The notes below the pieces were generated by a model. That model saw only the letters and a list, made by a program, of their open reading frames with translations, made no database searches and was not told the DNA's origin. DNA of 64,000 nucleotides from Rhodanobacter sp. C06 (lineage in GTDB: Bacteria > Pseudomonadota > Gammaproteobacteria > Xanthomonadales > Rhodanobacteraceae): positions 124,001 through 188,000 of the forward strand of contig NZ_MUNP01000059.1 in NCBI RefSeq assembly GCF_002001105.1. Reading direction: 5' to 3'. Each line of letters starts with the position of its first letter. Within the stretch, counting starts at the first letter, position 1. The translations under genes and the position numbers were made by a program. Below, one piece after another: positions 26,824 through 35,257 of the stretch.

Positions 26824-27804
26824 ATGCCCGCTTCGTTCCGTTCGCATGCCTGGCTGGCGCTGGTCGCCGGCGTGGCCTTCGCCGGTGGCGCCACGGCCGC
26901 CACGCTGCCCGTGCTGGCGGCGCCACGGATCTTCGCGCCGGGGGTGATCTCCGGCCCCGCCAACGACGAGTCGCCCACCTTCAGCCCCGACGGCAATACG
27001 CTGCTGTTCACCCGCAGCGGCGCGGGCGGCGGCACCATCATGGAGTCGCATCGCGTGGACGGGCACTGGTCGACGCCGCGCATCGCGTCGTTCTCGGGCG
27101 CGTGGCCGGAGCTTGCGCCTCAGTTTTCGCCGGACGGCTCCTACGTGGTCTACGTTTCGATCCGCCGCACGGACAGCACGCCGGCGCAGCAGCAGGTGAA
27201 CCTGTGGCGGGTCGACCACCACGGTTCCGGCTGGGGTCAGCCCGTGCGCCTGCCGGCTGCGGTCAACATCGGCAACGCGGTGTGGAAGGCCAGCATCGCG
27301 CAGGACGGCAGCATCTATTTCCTTTCCATCGACGCGGGCAAGGACAAGGGCAAGCGGCTGTACGTGTCGCATGTCGCGCACGGTGCCTACCAGCCGGCGC
27401 AGCCGCTGGCATTCAGCCATTACGGCGACGACGACGTGGACCCGGAGATCGCGCCGGACGGTTCCTTCATGGTGTTCGCCAGCGACCACCGCTTGCCGGG
27501 CGACAGCAAGGACCACCTGTTCATCGTGTTCCGCGAGGGTGGCGGCTGGGGCGCACCGCAGGCGATCCGCTACGCCGGCGACGACGCGCGCGGTTTCAGC
27601 ACGGATTACCTGCCGCACCTGGGGCCGGATCATCGCACGCTGTATTTCACCAGCGACCGCACCGAGGCGGTCGCGCACTACCCGCACACGCCGGCGCAGG
27701 CGCGCGAATACCTGCAGCGCGTGGAAGCGTGGGACAACGGCAACTTCAACGCGTGGTCGGTCTCGCTGGCGCCGCTGCTGGAGGCGCACAAGGCGGCCCT
27801 GTAG
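26824..27804 (+). CDS. TolB-like/PD40 beta-propeller exported protein
   Basis: This is a 326-residue protein with a signal peptide (SHAWLALVAGVAFAGGATAA). At least four PD40 (WD40-like) repeats follow, each with the SPDG turn: TFSPDGNTLLFT, QFSPDGSYVVYV, EIAPDGSFMVFASD and GPDHRTLYFTSDR. These repeats form a beta-propeller as in the C-terminal domain of TolB. No catalytic domain is attached. The role is unknown; a binding or scaffold function in the periplasm is the usual inference. The start is supported by CGGAG upstream. Confidence 0.78.
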   Translation: MPASFRSHAWLALVAGVAFAGGATAATLPVLAAPRIFAPGVISGPANDESPTFSPDGNTLLFTRSGAGGGTIMESHRVDGHWSTPRIASFSGAWPELAPQFSPDGSYVVYVSIRRTDSTPAQQQVNLWRVDHHGSGWGQPVRLPAAVNIGNAVWKASIAQDGSIYFLSIDAGKDKGKRLYVSHVAHGAYQPAQPLAFSHYGDDDVDPEIAPDGSFMVFASDHRLPGDSKDHLFIVFREGGGWGAPQAIRYAGDDARGFSTDYLPHLGPDHRTLYFTSDRTEAVAHYPHTPAQAREYLQRVEAWDNGNFNAWSVSLAPLLEAHKAAL

Positions 27805-27902
27805 GCCGGGATTCATCCCGACTCGCGCACGGTTGATCGGTGTCGGGATGAATCCCGACCCGCGCATGGTTGAGCGGGCGGGGATGAATCCCGACCCACG
27901 CG
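27805..27902. repeat. Three tandem copies of a GGGATGAATCCC-type palindrome
   Basis: After the PD40 gene the core CGGGATTCATCCCGACTCGC, or its complement CGGGATGAATCCCGACC, occurs three times about 35 bases apart, separated by similar GCGCAYGGTTGA stretches. Each core is nearly self-complementary, so each can form a small hairpin. The elements fill the spacer before the MFS gene and may end the upstream transcript. Confidence 0.7.
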
Positions 27903-27955
27903 GTGCGGTGGACCGGCGTATCCTTGCCGGCGGCTTTCTCGCCACGGGTGGATGG

Positions 27956-29236
27956 ATGAAGCAGCAAGCAGGCATGGCATCGGCAGATCTCCCGGCCGAT
28001 GCGGCGTCCTACATCCACCACGGCACGCCCGCGTTCCGTCGCACCAACCTCGCGCTGTTCGCCGCGGGTCTCGCCACGTTCGGCTTGCTGTATTGCGTGC
28101 AGCCGCTGATGCCGGAGTTCAGCCGCGACTACGGCGTCAGCGAGGCGGGCGCGGCGATGTCGTTGTCACTCACCACCGGCGTGCTCGCGTTCGCGATGCT
28201 GTTCGCGGGCGGCCTGTCCGACGCGTGGGGGCGCAAGCCGGTGATGGTGGCCTCGCTCGTGTCCTCGGCGGTGCTGGTGCTGGCCAGTGCGGCGATGCCG
28301 GGCTGGGGTTCGCTGCTGGTGGTGCGCACCTTGCTGGGGCTCACGCTGAGTGGACTGCCCGCGGTGGCGATGACCTATTTGAGCGAGGAGATGCACGTCG
28401 AGTCGATCGGTCTGGGCATGGGCCTCTACATCAGCGGCAGCGCGGTGGGCGGCATGGGTGGACGGCTCGTCACCGGCGTGCTCACGGACTTCTTCGACTG
28501 GCGCGTCGGCGTCGCCGTGGTGGGCGTGATCGGCCTCGCCTGCGCGCTGGCGTTCTGGCGCGCACTGCCGCCGTCGCGGCATTTCGTGCGCCAGCCGCTC
28601 TCGCCACACGCGTTGGCTTCGCGCTTCGGCGGCATGTTCCACGACCGTGGCCTGCCGTGGCTGTTCGTCGAAGGCTTCCTGCTGCTGGGCGCCTTCGTCA
28701 CCGTCTACAACTACCTCGGTTACAGGCTGCTTGCGCCGCCGTACAACCTCAGCCAGGCCGTGGTGGGCCTGATCTTCGGCATCTACCTTATCGGCACCTT
28801 CAGTTCGGCGTGGATGGGCCATCTCGCGGGAAAGCTGGGTCGGCGCAAGGTGCTGTGGACCGCGCTGGCGCTGATGCTGGTCGGCGTGGTGCTGACGCTC
28901 GCCGCGTCGCTGTGGCTGATCATGCTGGGTATCGTGGCGATCACGTTCGGCTTCTTCGGCGGCCACTCCATCGTCAGCAGTTGGGTGGGCCGCCGCGCCG
29001 GCGCGGCGAAGGCGCAGGCCTCGTCGATGTACCTGTTCTGCTACTACATGGGTTCCAGCGTGGCCGGTGCCAGCGGCGGCCTGTTCTATGCCGCGCACGG
29101 CTGGAACGGAGTGGCCGCGTTCGTCGGGGCGCTGGTGCTGGCTGGCCTCGCGATCGCATTGGGCCTGGTGCGGCTGAAGCCGCTGGTGAACGTGGTCACG
29201 CCGCCCACGCCGATGAGCAAGGGCGCGATGGGTTAG
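27956..29236 (+). CDS. MFS transporter, YnfM/AraJ-like
   Basis: This is a 426-residue 12-helix major facilitator. It has the motif A-like loop GGLSDAWGRKPVMVASL after helix 2 and its repeat AGKLGRRKVLWTALALM in the second half. The N terminus is LALFAAGLATFGLLYCVQPL, and the CVQPL.P.....Y phrase is typical of the YnfM-type branch of sugar-efflux/drug exporters. Substrate unknown. ATGs at 27956 and 27974 are both possible starts. It converges with the phosphodiesterase gene across palindrome copy 2. Confidence 0.85.
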   Translation: MKQQAGMASADLPADAASYIHHGTPAFRRTNLALFAAGLATFGLLYCVQPLMPEFSRDYGVSEAGAAMSLSLTTGVLAFAMLFAGGLSDAWGRKPVMVASLVSSAVLVLASAAMPGWGSLLVVRTLLGLTLSGLPAVAMTYLSEEMHVESIGLGMGLYISGSAVGGMGGRLVTGVLTDFFDWRVGVAVVGVIGLACALAFWRALPPSRHFVRQPLSPHALASRFGGMFHDRGLPWLFVEGFLLLGAFVTVYNYLGYRLLAPPYNLSQAVVGLIFGIYLIGTFSSAWMGHLAGKLGRRKVLWTALALMLVGVVLTLAASLWLIMLGIVAITFGFFGGHSIVSSWVGRRAGAAKAQASSMYLFCYYMGSSVAGASGGLFYAAHGWNGVAAFVGALVLAGLAIALGLVRLKPLVNVVTPPTPMSKGAMG

Positions 29237-29250
29237 CGACGCCGGTTGGG

Positions 29251-29327
29251 TAGGAGCGCACCCTGTGCGCGAATGCTTCTGGCTTCGATCAAGCGCCAGA
29301 GCATTCGCGCACAGGGTGCGCTCCTGC
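29251..29327. repeat. Long palindrome between convergent genes (copy 2)
   Basis: The left arm begins AGGAGCGCACCCTGTGCGCG and continues AATGC; the right arm is its complement (GCATTCGCGCACAGGGTGCG, then CTCCT), giving a stem of about 30 bp with minor bulges and a loop around TTCGATCAAG. It shares arm and loop sequence with the element at 10249-10347. Its place between two convergent genes suggests a transcription-ending hairpin. Confidence 0.8.
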
Positions 29328-29333
29328 AGGGAT

Positions 29334-30611
29334 TTATTGCGCCGCCGGCTTCAGCATGCCCTTCACCGCCTCGTAGTCGCCGTCGTTCGCGGCAGCGGGG
29401 AGGCCGAGCAGGTGGGTCATCAGCGGATAGACGTCCACGTTCGGGAACTCGGGCACGCGCAGGCCTGTGCGGAACGCCGGGCCGTGCGCCACGAACAACG
29501 CGCGCATCAGCGGGTCGGCGTTGTCGTAGCCGTGATCGCCGAGACTGATGTGGCCCTTGCGCTTCGCCAGATGTTCGGCGGTGGTGATGCGCCAGCCGGT
29601 ATCGGCGAGGCACACCAGTTGCGGCACGCGCGGGTTGCTTCCGTAGTGGAAGCGGGCGGGTATGCGCGTCTTGTCCCAGCAGCGCATGTGCTGCTGCGGC
29701 TGTTCCAGCTTGTGCTCGATCGCGGCGAAGTCGTGGCCGGGTTTCGGATTGAAGCCGGCGAGGATGCCGAGGCTGACGGTGTTCACCGCGTCCGGCGGGA
29801 TCAACTGCTCGATCAGCACACTGTTCGCCAGCGGCACGCTGGCCATGCCGTGGTCAGCGAGCACGATCAGGTTGATCCGGTCGAACAGGCCGCGTTGCCA
29901 GAGGCCGGACACCAGCCGCGCCAGCGCGGCGTCGGTATCGCGCAGCGCCTGGTCCACCTCGGGCGAATCCGGGCCGTGCTCGTGGCCGGCGTGGTCGACC
30001 CCGTCGAAGTACAGGGTGAGGAAGCTCGGCCGCTGGTCGGCCGGCAGGTCCAGCCACGCCAGCACCTGGTCCACGCGCTGATCCGGCGTCACGTTGCCGT
30101 CGTAGGGCTTCCAGTAGTCGGGGTGCCGGCCGTGGATATCGGCCTCGCTGCCGGGCCAGAACATGGTGGCGGTACGCAGGCCATGCGCATCGGCGGTTTC
30201 CCAGATCGGCGTGCCCTCGGCCCACCAGCGGCCATCGCTCACCGCCTTGCGGTTGCCCAGCGAGAACTTGCCGAGTGCGGGATCGAACATCGTGTTGTTG
30301 ACGATGCCGTGGTGGTCCGGATACAGGCCGGTGACCAGGGTGTAGTGGTTCGGAAAGGTCAGCGAGGGAAACGCGGGCTGCATCGCGTCGGCATGCACGC
30401 CGTGCTTTGCAAGCATCGCCAGCGTAGGGGTGAGGCCGCGATCGATATAGTCCGCGCGGAACGCATCGATCGAGATCAGCAGCAGCGGCGCGGGACGCGC
30501 GGCGCTTGCGCTGGCGGCTGGCGCAGAGAATGCGGTCGCGGGCGGCTGCGTGGCGCAACCGGCGCTGAATGCCGCCAGCGAGGCCAGCAGCAGGCGAAAC
30601 AGGAATTTCAT
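29334..30611 (-). CDS. Ectonucleotide pyrophosphatase/phosphodiesterase (NPP) family lipoprotein
   Basis: This is a 425-residue exported protein with a lipobox (LLLASLAAFSAGC). The alkaline-phosphatase-fold core has the first metal-binding Asp in LLISIDAFRADYID, the nucleophile Thr in FPSLTFPNHYTLVTGLYPDH, and metal ligands in YFDGVDHAGHEHGPDS, LADHGM and DHGYDN. The family hydrolyses phosphodiester or pyrophosphate bonds of nucleotides or lipids. An in-frame ATG four codons upstream (30623) is an alternative start. Located at the inner face of the outer membrane or periplasm by inference. Confidence 0.88.
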   Translation of the reverse strand: MKFLFRLLLASLAAFSAGCATQPPATAFSAPAASASAARPAPLLLISIDAFRADYIDRGLTPTLAMLAKHGVHADAMQPAFPSLTFPNHYTLVTGLYPDHHGIVNNTMFDPALGKFSLGNRKAVSDGRWWAEGTPIWETADAHGLRTATMFWPGSEADIHGRHPDYWKPYDGNVTPDQRVDQVLAWLDLPADQRPSFLTLYFDGVDHAGHEHGPDSPEVDQALRDTDAALARLVSGLWQRGLFDRINLIVLADHGMASVPLANSVLIEQLIPPDAVNTVSLGILAGFNPKPGHDFAAIEHKLEQPQQHMRCWDKTRIPARFHYGSNPRVPQLVCLADTGWRITTAEHLAKRKGHISLGDHGYDNADPLMRALFVAHGPAFRTGLRVPEFPNVDVYPLMTHLLGLPAAANDGDYEAVKGMLKPAAQ

Positions 30612-30626
30612 GCAGGAATCCATACG

Positions 30627-31049
30627 ATGCGGATGTCTCCCCATGATCGCCCAGATGCCATGACAATCGCACATTCTTGTGATCGGAAAACGCATAGTTC
30701 CCCGTCGCGCTGGCTGCTGGCCGGCTTGCTCGCGGTCGCCGGCACGGCCGCGGCGCAAACGCCACCCGCGAACGCGCAGTACCAGCAGACCGTGCGCCAG
30801 CAGCAGGTCAGCGACCAGCTGCAGAAGAGCCAGCAGCAGGCGCAGCAGCGCCAGAACGTGGCGAACATGGCGCAGCAGCCGCTGGCGCAGGGCTCCGCCG
30901 CACGCAACCAGCAGGAGCAGGCCGATCGCGCGCAGCAGCAAGGCGAGAATGCCCGGCAGCAGGATCTCGTCAATCGGTACCGCGACGCTTCCACGCCGCC
31001 GCCTGCCGCCACGGCGTCCGACACACCGAAGAAATCACAGGGGCACTGA
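30627..31049 (+). CDS. Exported Gln-rich protein of unknown function
   Basis: A protein of about 140 residues with a signal sequence (SPSRWLLAGLLAVAGTAAAQ). Its mature part is dominated by Gln, Ala, Arg and Asn and is predicted to be helical or coiled-coil (TVRQQQVSDQLQKSQQQAQQ). No conserved domain is recognised. AGGA sits nine bases before the ATG at 30627; an in-frame ATG at 30660 gives a shorter leader but lacks a clear ribosome site. It is divergent from the NPP gene. Low-complexity composition makes homology-based naming unsafe. Confidence 0.6.
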   Translation: MRMSPHDRPDAMTIAHSCDRKTHSSPSRWLLAGLLAVAGTAAAQTPPANAQYQQTVRQQQVSDQLQKSQQQAQQRQNVANMAQQPLAQGSAARNQQEQADRAQQQGENARQQDLVNRYRDASTPPPAATASDTPKKSQGH

Positions 31050-31078
31050 CTCCACGCTGCTCTGGTTCCCGTGCCGTA

Positions 31079-32509
31079 TCAGCCGGCGCGTCGGCGCATG
31101 GGCAGGCACGCCACGGACAACAGGACGGCGAGCAACGCCAGATCCAGCCACGCGAACCAGTCGCCCCAGCACGCGTACAGCGTCCGCGTTTCGCGCAACG
31201 GCAGATCGCCCACCAGTTCGGCATCGTGCTTTTCGCTGGAGGCTTCGGCCACCACGCGGCCGCGGTCGTCGCTGAGCGTGAGCCGGCCATTGCGCGCGAC
31301 ACGGGCGATGGCAAGGCCGCTTTCCACGCCACGCATGATGGCCATGCGGCTGTGCAGCCAGCCATCGACGCCGAAGTCCCAGGCGGGCACCAGCAGCAAC
31401 TGCGTGCCGAGCGTCGCATAGCTTCGGCTGATGTCGTGGAAATCCATGTCCTTGCAGATAGCCAGCCCGATACGCGGCGAGACGTCCAGCACCGAGTAGC
31501 GCTTGCCGGGCGTGTACTGGTCCTCGAAGCCCGGGATCAGGTGATGCTTGAAATAGTCGACTGGCGCGTGAGCGTCCGGCTGGAACACCATGACCATGTT
31601 GCGCTCCGCGCGCGGGTCGTTCTTGCCGTCGATGCCGATGCCCAGGATCACGCCATCCTCGCGCGCCAATGCGGCAAATGCCGGCACGGTGGCTGCGTCC
31701 GTGGCGAACGAGGTCTCGGGGATGACGACCGCCTTGGCGCCCGCCGCGGCGAGGCGCCGGATGGCCTCGACATAGCGTGCTTCGAGGGCCTGGCCGGCCG
31801 CGCTGTCCAGTGTGGGCCGGATCGGCTTGTCCACCGATACCAGGCCGATGCGCAAGCTGCCGCTGGCGGGCGTCGCGAGACGCCAGATGCCGTAGCCCAG
31901 CGAGGCCGCGACCAGCAAGCTCGCGATACCCGCAGCCATGCTGCGACCGCGCCGTGGTGTCGTGGGAGTCAGCACGGCGGCAAGCGCGGACGGCCCCAGC
32001 AATACGAGAAAGCTGATGCCCCAGAGGCCGGTGACGGCGGCCACCTGGATGACCGGCAGCGCGTCCATCTGGCCGTAGGCCATGCTGCCCCAGGTGCCGT
32101 GCGGCGAGCCCAGGTTGTTGACGTACTCGACGGCGACCCACAGCGCGGGCACCGCCAGCGTCGCCGCCAGCACATGGCCTGAGCGGAGCAGGCGCCGGTA
32201 GAGCAGCGTGCACAGTGCGAAGACCAGCGCGGGCGCCGCGATCGCGTAGAGGTCGAACGGCAGCGGCAGGCCGATCACGCCATGCAGGTAATGCCACTGG
32301 CTCATCCCGCCGAGGGCGTAGGCGGCAAACGCCGCCAGCGCCACCCATCGCGCAGGCACGCGCGGAGCCAGCCACAACACCGGCAGCGGCGCGAGCCATG
32401 CCAGCCACCACCAGGGATGCAGGCCGGCGCCGAACCACCACGCCGCGGCGGAGAGCAGCAGCGCCGCCAGCGTCGTCACCGTTGCCGCACGATCAAGCCT
32501 TGATTCCAT
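31079..32509 (-). CDS. Apolipoprotein N-acyltransferase-like membrane amidohydrolase
   Basis: This is a 476-residue protein with about six membrane helices in the first 200 residues. A periplasmic nitrilase-type domain (about 215-440) and a C-terminal helix (LDLALLAVLLSVACLPM) follow. The Lnt-type triad is visible: Glu in VVIPETSFATD, Lys in VDYFKHHLIPGFEDQYTPGK and Cys in GLAICKDMDFHD. The Lnt fold is complete, but ICKDM differs from the ICYE-type context of housekeeping Lnt, and the gene is paired with a TetR repressor. This suggests an inducible paralogue with its own acyl donor or acceptor. It overlaps the TetR gene by 17 bases. Confidence 0.8.
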   Translation of the reverse strand: MESRLDRAATVTTLAALLLSAAAWWFGAGLHPWWWLAWLAPLPVLWLAPRVPARWVALAAFAAYALGGMSQWHYLHGVIGLPLPFDLYAIAAPALVFALCTLLYRRLLRSGHVLAATLAVPALWVAVEYVNNLGSPHGTWGSMAYGQMDALPVIQVAAVTGLWGISFLVLLGPSALAAVLTPTTPRRGRSMAAGIASLLVAASLGYGIWRLATPASGSLRIGLVSVDKPIRPTLDSAAGQALEARYVEAIRRLAAAGAKAVVIPETSFATDAATVPAFAALAREDGVILGIGIDGKNDPRAERNMVMVFQPDAHAPVDYFKHHLIPGFEDQYTPGKRYSVLDVSPRIGLAICKDMDFHDISRSYATLGTQLLLVPAWDFGVDGWLHSRMAIMRGVESGLAIARVARNGRLTLSDDRGRVVAEASSEKHDAELVGDLPLRETRTLYACWGDWFAWLDLALLAVLLSVACLPMRRRAG

Positions 32510-33074
32510 CGACCAGTCTCCCTATCGATTCGAGATAGAACTCGCGAAACCGGGTTTCGTCATCGCTGAAGCGACCTGCGCGGTACAGCGCGATCAGCCC
32601 ATGCGCATGCGCCCAGAACGTCATCGCCACGTCCCAGGGATCGTCGTGCCGCAGCACGCCCTGGCGCATGCCTTCGGCGAGCAGGTCCGCCACCACGTTG
32701 AGCGTGGGGGACTGGCGTTCTCGGAAATCCTCCGGAAAGCGGCGCGCGTCGTCGCGGCGCACCGAAAACGCGTGGTCGAACAGGTGCGGATGTTCCAGCG
32801 CGTAGTCGAGATAGTTCTCCTGCGTCCTGTACAGCTGCCGCAGGATGTCCGCGTCACCCGTGCTCTCCAGCCACTTGCGTGCGGAGGTATTGAAGCTGTC
32901 GTCGGAAAGCCGCTTCAGCAGCGCCTCGCGATTCGGGAAATGGCGATAGATCGCCATCGGCGTGATGCCGACCCGCTCGGCCACCCGCCGCATCGTCACC
33001 GCGTCCGCGCCCTCGCGATCGAACAGCCGGTGGGCAGCGCGCAGGATCTTCGTGGCGGTGTCCGGCTTCTTCAT
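32493..33074 (-). CDS. TetR-family transcriptional regulator
   Basis: This is a 193-residue repressor with an N-terminal TetR DNA-binding domain (ATKILRAAHRLFDREGADAV, then MRRVAERVGITPMAIYRHFP) and a ligand-binding helical domain with LLAEGMRQGVLRHDDPWDVA, WAHAHGLIALYRAGRF. A perfect palindrome overlaps the ATG at 33074. No Shine-Dalgarno sequence fits between palindrome and ATG, so translation may be leaderless or may begin at a TTG at 33110, which would place the palindrome inside the gene. It precedes and overlaps the Lnt-like gene, which it probably controls. Confidence 0.85.
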   Translation of the reverse strand: MKKPDTATKILRAAHRLFDREGADAVTMRRVAERVGITPMAIYRHFPNREALLKRLSDDSFNTSARKWLESTGDADILRQLYRTQENYLDYALEHPHLFDHAFSVRRDDARRFPEDFRERQSPTLNVVADLLAEGMRQGVLRHDDPWDVAMTFWAHAHGLIALYRAGRFSDDETRFREFYLESIGRLVDGIKA

Positions 33075-33090
33075 GTATACACTGTATACA
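33074..33090. promoter_or_regulatory. TGTATACA-C-TGTATACA palindrome, candidate TetR operator
   Basis: Two copies of the self-complementary octamer TGTATACA are separated by one base, forming a 17-bp palindrome that overlaps the start codon of the TetR gene. Autoregulation by the adjacent repressor is the natural reading. Inferred from symmetry and position. Confidence 0.75.
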
Positions 33091-33158
33091 TCGCCGGCCG
33101 GGCGCGGCAATAGGTCATTCGGCAGGGGCGCGGTACCGCGCCGCTGCGAGTGCGCAGA

Positions 33159-33674
33159 TCAGGGTGCGGCGAACAGGTCGCCGTGCGCGATGCGTTGCTC
33201 CATCGCGAGCAGGAAGCGCTTCGTGGGTAGCCCGCCGCCGAAGCCGGTGAGGCTGCCGTCCGCGCCGATCACGCGGTGGCAGGGCAGCACGATCGGCAAC
33301 GGATTGCGCCCGTTCGCGGCGCCCACCGCGCGCACCGCCTGCGGCTGGTCGATGCGCCGCGCCAGCTCGCCGTAGCTGGTGGTGGCGCCGTAGGGAATGC
33401 GCGCCAGTTCCCGCCATACCGCCAGCTGGAACGGCGTGCCGAGCGGATGCAGCGGCAGCGCGAACACCTGCCGCGTGCCGGCGAAGTATTCCTCCAGCTG
33501 CACGCGGGCGAACGCGAGCTTGCCGGCATCGTGTCTCCAATGCGGTGCCGGCATCTTCTGGTGGCGCCCGCTCTCGAACCACACCTCGCGCAGGCCTTGC
33601 GCATCGGCGACCAGGCGCAGCTGGCCGATCGGCGTGGGCAGCTCGTCGTACCAGATCGTTTCCGGTGTGCTCAT
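33159..33674 (-). CDS. ogt: Methylated-DNA-protein-cysteine methyltransferase
   Basis: This is a 171-residue O6-alkylguanine-DNA alkyltransferase. The active-site PCHRVIG has the acceptor Cys at about residue 132, and the helix-turn-helix and arginine-finger region is PYGATTSYGELARRIDQPQA followed by VGAANGRNPLPIVLP. It removes alkyl groups from O6-guanine in a suicide reaction. Its ATG overlaps the stop of the upstream Ada-AlkA gene by 4 bases, so the two repair proteins are made together. Confidence 0.95.
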   Translation of the reverse strand: MSTPETIWYDELPTPIGQLRLVADAQGLREVWFESGRHQKMPAPHWRHDAGKLAFARVQLEEYFAGTRQVFALPLHPLGTPFQLAVWRELARIPYGATTSYGELARRIDQPQAVRAVGAANGRNPLPIVLPCHRVIGADGSLTGFGGGLPTKRFLLAMEQRIAHGDLFAAP

Positions 33675-35185
33675 GCAGCCGCTCCCTGGCGTTTCGCGCG
33701 CGGCGTCGACGCGGCGTCGGCACTCCCGCGCCACAGGTGGATCACCGCATACGCGCGCCACGGTCGCCACGCCTCGGCCAGCGCGGTCAACGCCTTCGTG
33801 CCGAGCGCCTCGCCGCCGCGTGCCGCCGCCCGGCGCAGGATCAGGTCCGCGGCGGGAAACGCGTCGGGATGGCTCAGCGCGCGCATCGCCATGTAGTGCG
33901 CGGTCCAGTCACCGATGCCGGGCAACGCGACCCAGCGCGCCACGAATTCGTCCAGCGATTGCTCCGCGCGGAAATCCACCCGGCCGTCCAGCAGTGCGCG
34001 CGCCATGCCGCGGATCGTTTCCGCGCGTGCGCCGGTCACGCCGAGTTCGCGCAAGTCCGCGTCCGCCAGCGCTTCGGGCGTTGGGAACAGCCGATTCATT
34101 CCCGGCAGCGGCGCCTGCGCCAACATCATGCCGTGGCGCTGCACGAGGCGCGTGGCCAGCGTGCGCGCGGCGGCCACGCTCACCTGCTGGCCGAGCACCG
34201 CGCGCACCGCGATCTCGAAACCGTCCCAGCTGCCCGGCAGGCGCAAACCCGGGCGCTTGCGCAGCAGCGGACGCAACGTGGGCTCGCCGCGCAATGCGTC
34301 GGCGATCGCGCGCGGATCGGCGTCGAGGTCGAACAGGCGGCGCACGCGCGCCACCACGCCGAGCATCTGCGCCGGCTGCGGGCAATGCAGTTCCAGCTTC
34401 AGCGCATGCTCGCCGCCCGGCCACGCGGAAACGCGCAGCCAGCCCGGCGCGTCGGCGGGGCCGAACACGCGCGCATACGTGGTTTCGTCCACCAGTTCGA
34501 TGCCGGGCAACGCGCGACCGCCGAGGAACGCGAGCAGCGACGCGAAATCGAACGGCGGCCGGAATGCCAGCCGCAGCACCAGTGCGCCCTCGGTCACCGC
34601 CGCGCGCGGCTGGCGGCGCAGCTCGCGCGGCGCGATGCGGTTCGCCTGCGCGAACGCGGCGTTGAAGCGGCGCAGGCTGCGGAAGCCGGATGCGAGCGCG
34701 ACTTCCGTCACCGGCAGCGCCGTCTCCGTCAGCAGCTGCTTCGCGAACAGCAGCCGGCGCGTGGTGTGCACGCTGAGCGGCGAGGCGCCGAGCCGTTCCG
34801 TGAACAACCGGCGCAGCTGCCGCGCGCCCAGCCCGACGCGCGCGGCGAGCTGCTCCAGCGAACCTTCGTCCAGCGCACCGTGCCCGATCAGTTTCAACGC
34901 CCGCGCCACCACATGGTCGCCGCGCTGCCACACGTCGTTGCCCGGCGACAGTTCCGGGCGGCAGCGCAGGCAGGGCCGGAAACCGGCCGCTTCCGCCGCC
35001 GCCGCGCTCGCGTAATAGCGCACGTTCTCCCGCTTCGGCGACGGCGCGGGGCACACCGGCCGGCAATAGATGCCGGTGCTGCGGACGGCGGTGAAGAACA
35101 GCCCGTCGAAGCGCGCGTCGCGGCTGAGGCGGGCCTGTTCGCAGGTGCGCGGGTCGGGCAGGGTGACGGCATGGGGATCGTTCAT
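33671..35185 (-). CDS. Ada-type sensor fused to AlkA 3-methyladenine DNA glycosylase
   Basis: This is a 504-residue three-part protein. Residues 1-80 form the Ada zinc domain, with Cys41, 45, 72 and 75 in the same spacing as E. coli Ada Cys38/42/69/72. Residues about 85-195 form an AraC-type helix-turn-helix. Residues about 200-490 form the AlkA glycosylase, with the N-terminal AlkA domain and the HhH-GPD motif LPGIGDWTAHYMAMRALSHP and its catalytic Asp (FPAADLIL). It should sense methyl-phosphotriesters, activate transcription and excise alkylated bases. The methyltransferase part of E. coli Ada is missing and is supplied by the overlapping ogt gene. Confidence 0.93.
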   Translation of the reverse strand: MNDPHAVTLPDPRTCEQARLSRDARFDGLFFTAVRSTGIYCRPVCPAPSPKRENVRYYASAAAAEAAGFRPCLRCRPELSPGNDVWQRGDHVVARALKLIGHGALDEGSLEQLAARVGLGARQLRRLFTERLGASPLSVHTTRRLLFAKQLLTETALPVTEVALASGFRSLRRFNAAFAQANRIAPRELRRQPRAAVTEGALVLRLAFRPPFDFASLLAFLGGRALPGIELVDETTYARVFGPADAPGWLRVSAWPGGEHALKLELHCPQPAQMLGVVARVRRLFDLDADPRAIADALRGEPTLRPLLRKRPGLRLPGSWDGFEIAVRAVLGQQVSVAAARTLATRLVQRHGMMLAQAPLPGMNRLFPTPEALADADLRELGVTGARAETIRGMARALLDGRVDFRAEQSLDEFVARWVALPGIGDWTAHYMAMRALSHPDAFPAADLILRRAAARGGEALGTKALTALAEAWRPWRAYAVIHLWRGSADAASTPRAKRQGAAA

Positions 35186-35202
35186 GCCGGCAGGCTAGCA
35201 CC

Positions 35203-35228
35203 GGCGAGTCGTTGCGACTCGCCGTTTT
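35203..35228. repeat. Perfect hairpin between two minus-strand genes
   Basis: GGCGAGTCG-TTG-CGACTCGCC followed by GTTTT on the plus strand. It lies between the stop of the unknown exported gene (35258) and the Ada-AlkA start. The T-run faces the plus strand, on which no gene ends, so its role as a terminator for the minus gene is uncertain. Confidence 0.6.
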
Positions 35229-35257
35229 CGGACATCAATGGCACGCACCTGTTCCGT

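Noticed and set aside
27805-27902. Tandem palindromes considered as a CRISPR array
   Set aside because: Repeats are short, self-complementary and separated by similar rather than unique spacers, and no cas gene is present.
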